Assembly: GCA_039679945.1 (NCBI GenBank)
Contig: JBDKTY010000068.1
Coordinates: 6,017-70,016 of the forward strand
Direction of reading: 5' to 3'
Length of the DNA stretch: 64,000 nt
Source of the DNA: SbD1 sp039679945
GTDB taxonomy: Bacteria > Desulfobacterota > Syntrophobacteria > Syntrophobacterales > Syntrophobacteraceae
Shown: positions 18,372 through 28,136 of the stretch, one piece after another
Numbering within the stretch: position 1 is the stretch's first letter
Layout of the letters: each line of letters begins with the position of its first letter
The notes under the pieces: model-generated
What the model was told of the DNA's origin: nothing
The model's database searches: none
Seen by the model: the letters and a program-made list of their open reading frames with translations, nothing else
Program-made: the position numbers and the translations under genes

Positions 18372-19088
18372 AGGCAGACAAAAATTGTTCGGGAGAAAAT
18401 GATGTCGGAAGAAAATAATGCTTGACATTTTTCGGCGCTCGAATATACTTCAGTCAAACCCCAAGAGGTTGAAGTAGGAAACCCGATAATAAGCTCAGGG
18501 GCGAAGCTCAACGGAAACTGGTAGAACCTGTTCTCCATGGGGAAATTGAGCGGACAAGCTGAGATGAGCCTGAGACGGCAAAAGTCGGGCGACTGAAAAG
18601 GTCACTTGGGGTTTTTCTTTGTTTAAAACCGCCCACCCCGTTCTGTCATTTCGCCTGGTCCTTTGCTGGCTTCTCACCGCGTACGAGAGTTCCGTCACAG
18701 GTCCAACTAATAGAGTGGAAATTCCCGGAGGCCAACTCTCTGCCAGAGAAACGCCCGAAGGACGTCCGCTTGCGCGAGAAGCTCCGGGAGTAGTCCCGCC
18801 GGATGATTGCCTCGATCATGACACCCCCCTGAGTGTTTTTTCGTGAACTGTCCCGCATCGAGCACGGGAAAGCATCATCCGGAAGACGAACTCAACAAAA
18901 ATGGAACGATCCCACTTCATCGATAATGCCTTTCCCATGTTTTGCCGAATCTAATGTAGCACTTTTTCGCGATCGCCTGGATGCCCTGGAAGAATAACAA
19001 ATCATGCGGGCAAAGTTTTGTGGTGAATTGACACACCTTTACGTCTTTCGTTGACTGCGCCATGGTAACCCTTTGGAAAGGAACAGCG
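18372..19088. other. Intergenic region, no gene seen
   Basis: About 0.7 kb between hpt and the metallophosphoesterase. Open frames are short and lack start signals. An imperfect inverted repeat (ACTTCA at 18449 region paired with TGAAGT about 20 nt later) lies some 70 nt after hpt and might be a weak terminator, but it lacks a T-run. The promoter of the following gene should lie here. Confidence 0.5.
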
Positions 19089-21194
19089 GTGGACTTTTTA
19101 AGAAGAGATTTCTTGAAGTGCTTCGTTAGCTCGGCGGCAGCCCTTGGGATGGATCTTTCGCCTCTCGGGACCCTGGAGAAGGTGCTTGCGGCCGGGGAAG
19201 AATTGTCGTACCCGATCTCCGGGAATGTTCGCACCACACTCGACAGGACTGTCATAGCCTCGGGTTCGCCTCCCGAGTATCCAAACGCCACGATTTATCC
19301 TTGTCAGATCTCCCTATACAAGCAAAACGGCTACGGAGAGTGGGTTCAGGACTCGAAAGGCCTCCCCGCCGGGCCAGGGTCCCCTTACTGTGCTGTCGAT
19401 ATGAATACCGGTGACGTCACCCCTTCGTCGGTCCCTGACCCGTTGGCCACGACGCTCTTGTCTTTCTTCACCTTCAGCGATGTCCATCTCTGCGACAAAG
19501 AAAGCCCGGCTCAGTCGATTTACACCGCGTACCAGTTTCCATTGCCCGAAACTTCACCCGGCAAACCCGCGGGTGGTGTTTCGAGCTATTCGGGGATCAT
19601 CCTCTATACGACCCATGTGCTCGATGCCGCAATCCAGACAATCAACGTCCTGCATAAGAGGGCGCCGTTTGATTTCGGCATCGCTCTCGGCGATGCGTGC
19701 GACAACTCTCAATACAACGAGCTGCGATGGTATCTCGATGTCATCGACGGCAAGACGATCACCCCCAGCTCCGGCGCTCACCTGGGAGCCGAGTCCATCG
19801 ATTATCAGAAACCGTACAAGGCGGCGGGGCTCGACAAGTCGATAAAATGGTACCAGGCCATCGGCAACCACGATCAGTTCTGGAGGGGATCTACCTTTTG
19901 GACCGAACACCTTCGGAAAATCGTCGTCGGGTCCAGGGTCCTCAATACGGGTCCGCCCACTTCGCTCCCTGATTTCATGAACCTCTTGAATGGCCGGGGT
20001 TACCTGATGGGCGTCGTTGACGGCTCGAAAAAGTATGGAAAAATCATCCATGCCGGGCCGCTCACTCCCGGGGAGCCGCTCCCAAAGGTTGCCGCCGATC
20101 CCGACCGCCGCGCACTTTGGATCAGCCAGTGGATGGGCGAATTCTTCAATTCCACGTCGGAGCCGGCCGGTCACGGATTCACGCGGGAAATGGTCGACGG
20201 CACCGCACTGGCCGCCTGTTATACCTTCAAACCGAAGGCCAATATGCCGATCAAGGTCATCGTTCTCGACGATACCGACAAGATGAGTTGCGGAGCCTAC
20301 GGCTGTCTTGACCAACCCCGTTACGAATGGCTCATGAATGAACTCGAAACCGGCCAGGCCGCCGATGAACTCATGATCATATGCTCGCATGTCCCGGTGT
20401 GGCCCTACGGGTATCAGTCTCCGAATAGCAACCCTCCGAGAATAATTTGGAACCCCGATTCGTATGTTACCGACCAGGAATTGGTCACCACAATCACCAG
20501 CACCTACCCGAATGTTGTTTTGTGGATCGCTGGCCATGCCCACCGCAACGCCATAACGCCACAACCCCTTGCCGGCAGTCCCGTATCGGGCTACGGCTTC
20601 TGGGAAGTCGAAACTCCATCGCTGAGGGATTTCCCACAGGGGTTCCGTCGTTTCGAGATCGTTCGCAACAGTGACAATGAGACTATTTCAATCCTTGTGA
20701 TCGATGTCGATCCCGCGGTTAATCCGGCGCGTCTCGCGGACGGGTCGCGGTCGCCCGCCTTCATATCGCGCTCGTATTCGATTGCTGCCCAGCAGATATT
20801 CGCAAGTCCGATAGATCAGGGGGTGCCTGGTATAGATGCCCAGTCCGGTGTTTGTAATGCGCAGCTTGTCATAAAATTGAGTCAACTGAGTCCAGGGCTG
20901 CAGGCAAAGTTCGCCAACCTCAAGCCAGTTGTCAGTTCATTCAAAATCAATGGCGGAGACGTCTCCACCACGAGTCGCGTTGTCAGCCTGGACAACACGG
21001 TACTGGCCAGCAAGCCCGAATATTACATGGCCAGCGAATCCTCCAGCTTTACAGGCGCAACATGGCTGCCCTACACGGATAATATATCATTCACCCTGAG
21101 CCGACCCTCTGGAACCAAAACCGTCTACTTCAAGGTTAAGAACGGATCGGGAAGGAAATCAGCGGTTGTAAGCGATAGTATCCGTAAACATTAG
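19089..21194 (+). CDS. Exported metallophosphoesterase (calcineurin-like, RPA4764-type)
   Basis: About 701 residues. A twin-arginine-type leader (FLRRDFLKCFVSSAAALGM) suggests Tat export in a folded state. The metal-binding motifs of calcineurin-like phosphoesterases appear in order: FSDVHLCD, GIALGDACDN, AIGNHDQFW, IICSHVPVW and WIAGHAHRN, so the dinuclear metal site looks complete. The long N-terminal stretch before the first motif and the C-terminal Ig-like tail match the TIGR03768-type family. I prefer the GTG at 19089, which has GGAAAGGA 6 nt upstream and puts the twin-Arg motif at the N-terminus; an ATG at 19062 in the same frame is the alternative. The substrate is unknown. It stands alone and might, with the alkaline phosphatase at 47 kb, serve phosphate scavenging. 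Confidence 0.9.
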   Translation: MDFLRRDFLKCFVSSAAALGMDLSPLGTLEKVLAAGEELSYPISGNVRTTLDRTVIASGSPPEYPNATIYPCQISLYKQNGYGEWVQDSKGLPAGPGSPYCAVDMNTGDVTPSSVPDPLATTLLSFFTFSDVHLCDKESPAQSIYTAYQFPLPETSPGKPAGGVSSYSGIILYTTHVLDAAIQTINVLHKRAPFDFGIALGDACDNSQYNELRWYLDVIDGKTITPSSGAHLGAESIDYQKPYKAAGLDKSIKWYQAIGNHDQFWRGSTFWTEHLRKIVVGSRVLNTGPPTSLPDFMNLLNGRGYLMGVVDGSKKYGKIIHAGPLTPGEPLPKVAADPDRRALWISQWMGEFFNSTSEPAGHGFTREMVDGTALAACYTFKPKANMPIKVIVLDDTDKMSCGAYGCLDQPRYEWLMNELETGQAADELMIICSHVPVWPYGYQSPNSNPPRIIWNPDSYVTDQELVTTITSTYPNVVLWIAGHAHRNAITPQPLAGSPVSGYGFWEVETPSLRDFPQGFRRFEIVRNSDNETISILVIDVDPAVNPARLADGSRSPAFISRSYSIAAQQIFASPIDQGVPGIDAQSGVCNAQLVIKLSQLSPGLQAKFANLKPVVSSFKINGGDVSTTSRVVSLDNTVLASKPEYYMASESSSFTGATWLPYTDNISFTLSRPSGTKTVYFKVKNGSGRKSAVVSDSIRKH

Positions 21195-21518
21195 CCCGCA
21201 TCATTCATGAATCGCAGCCCGCGCCCGTAAAGCCCAATAAGGATGCGATGCTCAGGGCTTGAAGCGATTTTGGGCCGATAACACACTGTCGGTCGAAGTT
21301 GAGCTGGAAAATCCAGCTAACACATGGTCTATACAGGGCTTTTTACGCTTCTTCTCGGAAAGCCATGAATAATGCGGGTTAGAGGTGTGTCCATGAGCTG
21401 ATAGTTTCCACCGATCATCCGGTTCGGCTGCTCACTTGGAGGCATGGCCGCGCTGAACCACGGCGCAGCGCTGGTCTGGCCTTCATCGTGATATCCCTCG
21501 TCCGCGAATAGCGATGGA
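21195..21518. other. Intergenic region between convergent genes
   Basis: About 320 nt between the metallophosphoesterase and pckA, which converge here. I see no gene and no clear hairpin with a T-run. Confidence 0.5.
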
Positions 21519-23132
21519 TCACCCTGCTCTCGGCCCGGCTGCCTGGACTTCGGACGGCGCCTGATCCTTAAATTGTTCGAAGTTTTCCCGGAACAGTACC
21601 GCGAGATGCCGGGCCTGAGCATCATACCGGCCCGGGTCAGACCAGGTGCGGCGGGTATCCAGCATGTCCGGGGGCACCCCCGGACTCTCCGTGGGCACCA
21701 GCACCCCGAAGATGGGGTCGGGTTTCATCGGAACCCTGTCCAAATCTCCGGCCAGGGCAGCTTTGAGCAGTGCACGGGTCAATTCGATTTTCATGCGCGA
21801 GCCGACCCCGTAGGGACCTCCCGTCCACCCGGTATTCACCAGCCAGCAACTGACCTTGTGTTTCTTGATATTCTTGGCCAGCATTTGGGCATAAACCGAA
21901 GGATGGCGAACCATGAAAGGCGCCCCGAAGCAGGCGCTGAACGTGGCGCTGGGTTCCTTGACGCCCTTTTCAGTACCGGCCACCTTGGCCGTGTAGCCGC
22001 TGATGAAATGATACATGGCCTGCTCCTCCGTCAGTTTCGAAATCGGGGGAAGCACGCCAAAGGCATCGGCGGTCAGCATGATGATGGTACGCGGATGCCC
22101 CGCCATTCTTGTGGGCACAATGTTGGGCAGGTGTGTCAGGGGATAGGACGCCCGGGTGTTCTCGGTCAGCCGGGCATCGTTCAGGTCCAGGCGACGGAGA
22201 ACCGGGCTCATGGAGACATTCTCCAGTATGGTCCCGAAACGGCGGGTGCATTCATAGATTTCCGGCTCCGAGGACTTGGAAAGGTTGATCACCTTCGCAT
22301 AGCAGCCTCCCTCGAAGTTGAAGATGCCGTTTTCCGACCAGCCGTGTTCGTCATCACCGATCAGCAAGCGATTCGGGTCAGCCGAAAGGGTCGTCTTCCC
22401 GGTTCCCGACAAGCCGAAGAAAACCGCCACGTCCCCGGGGTTGTCTCGGTGCACATTGGCCGAACAGTGCATGGAGAGCACATCCTGGCCCGGCAGCAGG
22501 AAATTGAGGGCAGTAAAAATCGATTTCTTGATTTCCCCGGCGTATGCCGTTCCTCCGATCAAAACCAGTTTCCTGCTGAGATGAAGGGCCACAAAGGTGC
22601 CGCTGCGAGTTCCGTCGTCTTCGGGATCAGCGTGGAAATTCGGGCAATGGAGCACCGTGAAATCAGGAACGAAATTCTTGATTTGATCCTTGTCACGGGG
22701 CAGTTGAATGAACATGTTGCGGGCAAAAAGGTTGTGCCACGCAAATTCCGTGACCACCCGGACGGATTGACGATGCCTTTCGTCGGCTCCCGCATAACAG
22801 TCCTGCACGAATGCCGTCTTGCCCCGCATATAATTGGCCATGCGTTTGTGAACCGCATCGAACCGTTGCTCGGGGTACTTCACGTTGACCTTGCCCCACC
22901 AGATGTCATCGGTCGTCGCCGGTTCGTCCACCACGTACTTGTCCTTGGCGGCCCGCCCGGTGTGCTGACCCATGGACACGACCAGGGGGCCGAGGTGGGC
23001 GATTTGTCCCTCGTAGCGTTGAATGGCGAGTTCGTAGAGATCCGGGGTTGACCGATTCCAATAGACATGCCTCAACTGATACAAGCCCACATGATCCAGT
23101 TGATAGTCAGGTATCAAGTCATCAAATTCCAT
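21519..23132 (-). CDS. pckA: Phosphoenolpyruvate carboxykinase (ATP)
   Basis: A 537-residue enzyme that interconverts oxaloacetate plus ATP with phosphoenolpyruvate, CO2 and ADP. The kinase P-loop is GLSGTGKTTLSADP, followed by the metal-binding phrase IGDDEHGW, and FNFEGGCYAK. Earlier landmarks are GRAAKDKYVVDEP and the Arg-rich YCGADERHRQ-like region; GWTGGPYGVGSRM lies in the C-terminal half. Length is typical. AAAGGAG lies 8 nt before the ATG at 23132. In an anaerobe using C4 acids this gives the gluconeogenic route from oxaloacetate. It is monocistronic. Confidence 0.97.
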   Translation of the reverse strand: MEFDDLIPDYQLDHVGLYQLRHVYWNRSTPDLYELAIQRYEGQIAHLGPLVVSMGQHTGRAAKDKYVVDEPATTDDIWWGKVNVKYPEQRFDAVHKRMANYMRGKTAFVQDCYAGADERHRQSVRVVTEFAWHNLFARNMFIQLPRDKDQIKNFVPDFTVLHCPNFHADPEDDGTRSGTFVALHLSRKLVLIGGTAYAGEIKKSIFTALNFLLPGQDVLSMHCSANVHRDNPGDVAVFFGLSGTGKTTLSADPNRLLIGDDEHGWSENGIFNFEGGCYAKVINLSKSSEPEIYECTRRFGTILENVSMSPVLRRLDLNDARLTENTRASYPLTHLPNIVPTRMAGHPRTIIMLTADAFGVLPPISKLTEEQAMYHFISGYTAKVAGTEKGVKEPSATFSACFGAPFMVRHPSVYAQMLAKNIKKHKVSCWLVNTGWTGGPYGVGSRMKIELTRALLKAALAGDLDRVPMKPDPIFGVLVPTESPGVPPDMLDTRRTWSDPGRYDAQARHLAVLFRENFEQFKDQAPSEVQAAGPRAG

Positions 23133-23861
23133 GAAAGATCTCCTTTCTGGCTTATCCGGAAAATGAGTACCCGAGACTGGACAAATGAGAGAAACATGGC
23201 GGGAACCTCGTTGCCTGACGCCATCCAGACAACATAAGGATGTTCAAGGTTATGTCCACACCGATACCGTGCCACGTTCCCGGGTTGAAGCGTATCCGCG
23301 CTGCGCCGGGACATTACCGGTCTGATGCAGTGTGATGCTCCGTGCCGAGGAGAGTATGCATTCAGGGAGGCGGACGATGAATGGAAGAAGATGCCGGAAT
23401 CGGTCCGCGATGACAGGACCGGGTTTTCGGTGGGCTGTTACGGGCCCGGGCAAGGGAAGCCGGGCATGCGAAGATTCCCGGCCTCGGCATATCCCTCCAT
23501 TCCGCATGTTAGACAGCATGGTGCACACACCGGATTGGAAAATCCTTGCAAAGCCCCTATGCATAAAATAGACTGAGATATTAGGGTGATGTGGTATTTC
23601 ATCTTCCTTCGATAAGCCACAAGCCAGACTCCCCTTGCTCCGCTGAGAATATGAGACTTGCCCGGTGTCCCGGAAATATACAGAAAGTATAGATTTGCCC
23701 GTTAGATATATTTATGGAAACACTAATAATATGGGAATATTTGCATAAGGAGCAAAGGCACATAGATTTCAAGGAACTGTATCATTTGTTTGTCTCTGGT
23801 TTGTATTTCATTGTTTTCCCGCCATGGCGGGACGTTAGCACTTGTCGAAGAGGATGGGATC
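23133..23861. other. Divergent intergenic region
   Basis: About 0.73 kb between pckA (leftward) and the AI-2E-family gene (rightward). It must carry promoters for both. The 23640-23760 part is unusually AT-rich compared with its surroundings, as expected for a promoter, but I find no well-spaced -35/-10 pair. No gene is supported. Confidence 0.5.
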
Positions 23862-24977
23862 ATGGCTGAAACCCAACGCGATATTACCCGCATTTTTCTC
23901 GCGGTACTTTTCATCGGAATCCTGATCGGTACGTCTATCTGGATACTCAAACCCTTCCTGGGCGCGGCGATCTGGGCGGTTATGATCGTGGCGGCAACGT
24001 GGCCCTTGATGGCCTCGATCCAACGCCGTCTATGGGGGCGTCGATCGCTGGCGGTGGCGGTGATGACGGTGATCCTTCTCTGTGTCCTGGTGGTGCCTCT
24101 CTGGCTGGCCATCGGCACCATCGTGTCGAACTCCGATCGGATAGGGGTGTGGGTGAAGACGCTGTCTGACTTTGATTTTCCGCCTCCGCCGGCCTGGCTT
24201 CACAGTGTACCGCTCCTTGGCGCTGATCTTATAGCGGCCTGGGAAAAGGTCGCGGCTCTCGGAATACAGGACTTCATGAGAAAGCTTGCCCCATACGGCG
24301 GCAATGCAATCCGGTGGTTCATTACGGAAGTGGGTGGCTTTGGTGCATTGGTCCTGCAATTCCTCCTGACCGTGGTGTTTTCCGCAATTCTATATGCGCG
24401 CGGCGAGTACGCGGCTTCGAAGGTGAGGCGTTTCGGACTTCGCCTGGCTGGAGCGCGCGGGGAGCATTCGATTATTCTGGCCGGGCAGGCCGTGCGAGGC
24501 GTTGCTCTCGGCGTGGTGGTGACCGCCCTGGCCCAGTCGATTTTGGGCGGCATAGGCTTGGCCATCGCCAGAGTTCCCCTTGCCCCGGTCCTGACAGCGG
24601 TGATGTTCATGCTGGCGATAGCCCAGATCGGTCCCGCTCTCGTCCTGATCCCCGCGATCGTCTGGCTCTACTGGAGCGGCAGCACGGGCTGGGGTACTTT
24701 CCTTCTCATCTGGGGGCTGATAGTCGGAACCATGGATAACTTCCTTCGCCCCGTTCTGATCAGGAAAGGTGCCGATATTCCCTTGCTTCTCATTTTCGCC
24801 GGCGTGGTGGGTGGCCTGATCGCGTTCGGACTCATAGGCATTTTCGTGGGCCCCGTGGTGCTCGCCGTGGCCCACACGCTGCTATCGGCATGGATTGACG
24901 AAGAAATCACCGAGGGCGAATCGCCCCCCGCCGGCAGCCATGAAGAGCAACCCAACGCAAACCCGCCGCGGATCTGA
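23862..24977 (+). CDS. AI-2E family transporter (YdiK/PerM-like)
   Basis: A 371-residue inner-membrane protein of the AI-2E exporter superfamily. Two paired hydrophobic segments open the protein (IFLAVLFIGILIGTSIWIL, AAIWAVMIVAATWPLM), followed by a third (VAVMTVILLCVLVVPLWLAIG), an amphipathic region, and a C-terminal half of about five segments including GVALGVVVTALAQSILGGIG and GLIAFGLIGIFVGPVVLAVAHTLL. Members are linked to autoinducer-2 or small-molecule export or ion exchange; the substrate cannot be assigned. The frame is open upstream, but the ATG at 23862 has GAGGA 7 nt before it and fits the family. A more divergent paralogue lies at 30596. Confidence 0.9.
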   Translation: MAETQRDITRIFLAVLFIGILIGTSIWILKPFLGAAIWAVMIVAATWPLMASIQRRLWGRRSLAVAVMTVILLCVLVVPLWLAIGTIVSNSDRIGVWVKTLSDFDFPPPPAWLHSVPLLGADLIAAWEKVAALGIQDFMRKLAPYGGNAIRWFITEVGGFGALVLQFLLTVVFSAILYARGEYAASKVRRFGLRLAGARGEHSIILAGQAVRGVALGVVVTALAQSILGGIGLAIARVPLAPVLTAVMFMLAIAQIGPALVLIPAIVWLYWSGSTGWGTFLLIWGLIVGTMDNFLRPVLIRKGADIPLLLIFAGVVGGLIAFGLIGIFVGPVVLAVAHTLLSAWIDEEITEGESPPAGSHEEQPNANPPRI

Positions 24978-25049
24978 CGTGCGCGCGTAGAAGCGGGAAA
25001 CCCGCATGGTGTGAATGAATGCATCGGGAGGGCGCGAAGGAGGTGCGGG

Positions 25050-26540
25050 ATGAAGTCATGGCCGAAGAGTTCGCTTATCTACGAAATCAACACATGGGTC
25101 TGGCTTGCCGAGCTTGGCCGCGGTGCCCAAACGCCCCTGACACTCGCATCGGTTCCCGACACCGAATGGGATAACATTGCCGCTCTCGGTTTTGACACGG
25201 TCTGGCTCATGGGCGTCTGGGAGCGCAGTCCCGCGGGTATCCGGATTTCCATGGCAAATGATGGGCTAGTGGCCGAGTTCCGGCGGGCCGTGCCGGACTT
25301 CACGGAGCGGGACAATGTGGGTTCCCCTTACTGCGTGCGCCGCTACATGGTCGATGCTCACCTCGGCGGTCCCGACGGGCTGGCAGCCGCCCGAAGTAAA
25401 CTCGCTCAGCGGGGGGTGCGTCTTGTTCTCGATTTCGTACCCAACCACGTAGCCCCGGATCACACCTGGGTGACCACGCATCCCGGGTATTTCATCCAGG
25501 GAGACGACGAGGACCTGCGCCGGGACCCCACTTCATTTGTATCAGCCGGTGGCGGAGTGCTGGCCCGTGGGAGAGACCCCTACTTTCCAGCCTGGCCTGA
25601 TGTGCTGCAACTCAACGCATTCGACCCGGGTCTGCGTCGCGCGGCAGTCGAAACAGTTCTTGAGATCGCCGACCAATGCGATGGCGTACGCTGCGACATG
25701 GCCATGCTCATGATGAGTGATGTTTTCGATCGGACCTGGGGCGGTCGCGCGGGAACAAAGCCCGAGACGGACTACTGGCTTCATCTCATCCCCGTGGTCA
25801 AAGGGAGACACCCCGGGTTCCGGTTTATCGCCGAGGCTTATTGGGATTTAGAGTGGGAGCTGCAGCAGCAGGGATTTGACTATTGTTACGATAAACGGCT
25901 CTACGACCGCCTCAGGCACGACCCGGCGGAAAGCGTCCGGCTGCACCTTGGCGCGGACCTGCCCTATCAGGAAAAACTTGTCCGCTTTATCGAAAATCAT
26001 GACGAACCCCGAGCGGCAACCGCCTTCAGGTCTGGGAAGCACCGGGCGGCCGCGGTGACGGTCCTTACGCTGCCGGGAGCCAGGCTGGTCCACGAGGGCC
26101 AAATGGCGGGCAGACGTGTTCGGCTGCCCGTTTTCCTGGGCCGGCGTCCCGAGGAGCCGCCGGACTCCGACTTGCTCGCGTTCTACCGGACTTTGCTCGA
26201 AGCCCTGTCCAGGGGGGATTTCCTTTCGGGTACCTGGAGAAGCTGTGAGCGATCGGGATGGCCGGACAACGGCAGCTACCTCAATCTCCTTACCTGGTGC
26301 TGGCAGAAAGGAGATTCGCGTTGCCTCCTGGTGGTGAATTTTTCCGGGGCGCCCGCCCAGGGACTTGTAAGGGTCCCGTGGGACGACCTGGGTGGTGGCG
26401 CCTGTCGTTTGAAAGACGTTTTCACATCTGCAGTCTTCGAGCGGAATGTCAATGAAATGTGCGGCCAGGGGTTTTATGTGGATCTTCCAGCCTGGGGCTT
26501 TCATTTTCTGGAAAGGATGTCCAACCAAACGGAGCGTTGA
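25050..26540 (+). CDS. Alpha-amylase family glycosidase (GH13)
   Basis: A 496-residue (beta/alpha)8 glycosidase without a signal peptide, so cytoplasmic. Conserved regions appear in order: VLDFVPNHVAPDH (region I), GVRCDMAMLMM with the nucleophile Asp at about 216 (region II), FIAEAYWD with the acid/base Glu at about 261 (region III), and FIENHDEPRA (region IV). The family acts on alpha-glucosidic bonds of starch, glycogen or maltodextrins; the exact specificity is not clear. GGAGGT lies 5 nt before the ATG at 25050. A perfect short hairpin (GCGGG-AAA-CCCGC, 24993-25005) lies just upstream, between this gene and the AI-2E gene. It may act with glgP on storage glucan, but the two are unlinked. 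Confidence 0.93.
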   Translation: MKSWPKSSLIYEINTWVWLAELGRGAQTPLTLASVPDTEWDNIAALGFDTVWLMGVWERSPAGIRISMANDGLVAEFRRAVPDFTERDNVGSPYCVRRYMVDAHLGGPDGLAAARSKLAQRGVRLVLDFVPNHVAPDHTWVTTHPGYFIQGDDEDLRRDPTSFVSAGGGVLARGRDPYFPAWPDVLQLNAFDPGLRRAAVETVLEIADQCDGVRCDMAMLMMSDVFDRTWGGRAGTKPETDYWLHLIPVVKGRHPGFRFIAEAYWDLEWELQQQGFDYCYDKRLYDRLRHDPAESVRLHLGADLPYQEKLVRFIENHDEPRAATAFRSGKHRAAAVTVLTLPGARLVHEGQMAGRRVRLPVFLGRRPEEPPDSDLLAFYRTLLEALSRGDFLSGTWRSCERSGWPDNGSYLNLLTWCWQKGDSRCLLVVNFSGAPAQGLVRVPWDDLGGGACRLKDVFTSAVFERNVNEMCGQGFYVDLPAWGFHFLERMSNQTER

Positions 26541-26751
26541 TGCCCTCTCCACGCTCGAACAACGCCGGGGCCCCGGTTCTTGCCGCGCTGAACGCCATAG
26601 CTTGGCGGCCCCGGGTTCGAGGGTCCTGCCGCGCACCGCGAGCCCGCTTTGAGTTACACCGCGCGCGATATCACAGGGATGCGGCAAGGATTCTGGAGAT
26701 TTTTCGAGTTTTCGGAAAACGAAGAACCTGAATGCAGCAGGAGCGTTGCCC

Positions 26752-27012
26752 ATGAGCGATGAGGGAAGACTTGACTACAAGTATCCGCGCAATCTGACAC
26801 TGACGATAGCGGTCCTGTACCTTTCGAACTACTTCCAAACGACGGACCAGGGCGTGATCGCGCGCGCCCGTGACCTCCTCGGGGAGCACAACATCAAGCT
26901 GGACGTCGTACATCAAGAAGCAGGATGTCATTGCTGTAATCGCCCTTTTGGATCTTTATGGACCCACGATTTATGCCGACAAAGAAAGGGGTGCCCGCGA
27001 GTGTTACGATGA
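26752..27012 (+). CDS. Small hypothetical ORF overlapping a pseudogene
   Basis: An 86-residue frame with a good ribosome site (CAGGAG 8 nt before the ATG). The first 55 or so residues (MSDEGRLDYKYPRN to GEHNIKLDVV) look like real coding sequence. The rest reads poorly and overlaps the DUF4276-like fragment in the next frame. It may be the 5' part of a gene that has been joined to, or frameshifted into, the following frame near 26915. No family is recognised. Confidence 0.4.
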   Translation: MSDEGRLDYKYPRNLTLTIAVLYLSNYFQTTDQGVIARARDLLGEHNIKLDVVHQEAGCHCCNRPFGSLWTHDLCRQRKGCPRVLR

Positions 27013-27367
27013 GGCGAAAAGAGAGATAGAAGCCAGGGTTTGCTGTCCCGGTTTCTATCAGTTCTTTGCAGTTCACGAAACAGAGGCTTGGTAGCTCAGT
27101 GATCCCGGCATCTTCCCTCCTCAAATCAGATCCGCATTTCCCGCAAGAGTGCAAAACCCCGAAGAGATCAATTTTGATCAACCGCCATCCAAGCTGCTCG
27201 ATTCCATCTACCGGGACAAGACTGGCCGCATTTATAAGAAGGTGACACAAGGAAAGGAACTCTTCGATAAGCTGAATCCCGAAGTCGCCTACAGGAGGTG
27301 CCCGCATCTAAAAGAACTCCTGGATGAAATGCTGAGGATGGCAAAGGAGAGGTGTCCGGAAGCGTAG
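26909..27367 (+). pseudogene. DUF4276-like C-terminal fragment, interrupted by an amber stop
   Basis: One continuous frame reads KKQDVIAVIALLDLYGP, then CCPGFYQFFAVHETEAW, a TAG at 27092-27094, then LSDPGIFPPQ, NPEEINFDQPPSKLL, and YRRCPHLKELLDEML. The pattern (hydrophobic Asp-Tyr-Gly strand, HE.EAW.LSDP, PEEIN...PPSK, CPH) is that of the DUF4276 family, whose proteins have HEFEALLFSDP at this point. The stop replaces the Leu expected after EAW. The N-terminal part of the family is not found in this frame, so the gene is also truncated or frameshifted. DUF4276 proteins often accompany ATPase or defence-type genes; none is adjacent here. Confidence 0.65.
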
Positions 27368-28136
27368 GATTGCCGCTTTTGGGACTCTCGTACAGCTCTC
27401 CTCCGGCTTGGGAGATCGCCATCTGAAATCTCCTCGGGTGTGGATCATCCCGATGAACGTTTGGCCGGCAAAATTCTCTCTAATCCGCCATAGGGAAGAT
27501 AGGGATTGAGCTTCGGTGAAGTTACAGACCCGCAAATAATGAGTCGAAATCGACCGCCAGTGCTTCATAGCGAAACAGTCCATGGTCAGGCTTTGGGTTC
27601 TTGCCGGGTAGTCAGGAGGCTCACAGCTCGGTTCAGTTCCTGTAATTCCACGGGCCTCGGTCCGTTATGCTTTTCTACCTTTTCATTATCATTTCCGCTC
27701 TTTCGTGTCTGGAGGATAAGGCCCTCCGGCAAGTATCGTCCACAAATCACCCTCGGAAAAGAATGGATCATCCCAGGGATCGTGATTGACACCATCCCGG
27801 TATAATTGTGCTTTGAAATTAATCCCAATTTCACATATAGCTATAATACTAAATTTGCGTTCGAGAGGATATACCCCCGTTCGCCCTGAGGTATCGAAGG
27901 GTAGAACGGGTCAATTCTGAACGGCATCTTCAATTTAGGGATAGACTCATCTTGAACGCAACTCCGTATAACTGGTCGCCGGCGTTCATAGAGTTGGTCT
28001 TTTCGCTCTATGCCGCCTCCTTCTCGCTGGAAGCGAAGGGGTGAGGACAAGTGCGCGGATAAACCGAGCGAGGCAATCTGCCTTGGGAAAAGCTCATCAT
28101 TCCCATGCAACTTGAAACAAAAAGGAGGACCGTAGG
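27368..28136. other. Gene-poor region with dispersed repeats
   Basis: About 0.77 kb with no supported gene. It contains a palindromic repeat at 27875-27911 (CCCCGTTCGCCCTGAG, then GAAGGGTAGAACGGG), a form of a widely dispersed bacterial repeat also seen at 56954-56990 and, degraded, at 59019-59060. It also holds an exact copy of CTTGAACGCAAC at 27951-27962. Confidence 0.6.
27875..27911. repeat. Dispersed palindromic repeat (CGTTCGCCCTGAG type)
   Basis: The left arm CCCCGTTCGCCCTGAG pairs imperfectly with the right arm CGAAGGGTAGAACGGG, leaving a short loop. The same core, in the opposite orientation, lies at 56954-56990 in the nuoH-nuoI spacer. This sequence class is common between genes of many proteobacteria. 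Confidence 0.6.

Noticed and set aside
21573..23051. A long open frame (about 490 codons) on the plus strand opposite pckA
   Set aside because: pckA on the minus strand has complete family motifs; the opposite frame shows no domain and is a composition effect of GC-rich coding DNA.
27786..27806. TTGACA followed by TATAAT, looking like a perfect promoter
   Set aside because: Only 9 nt separate the two hexamers; about 17 are needed.
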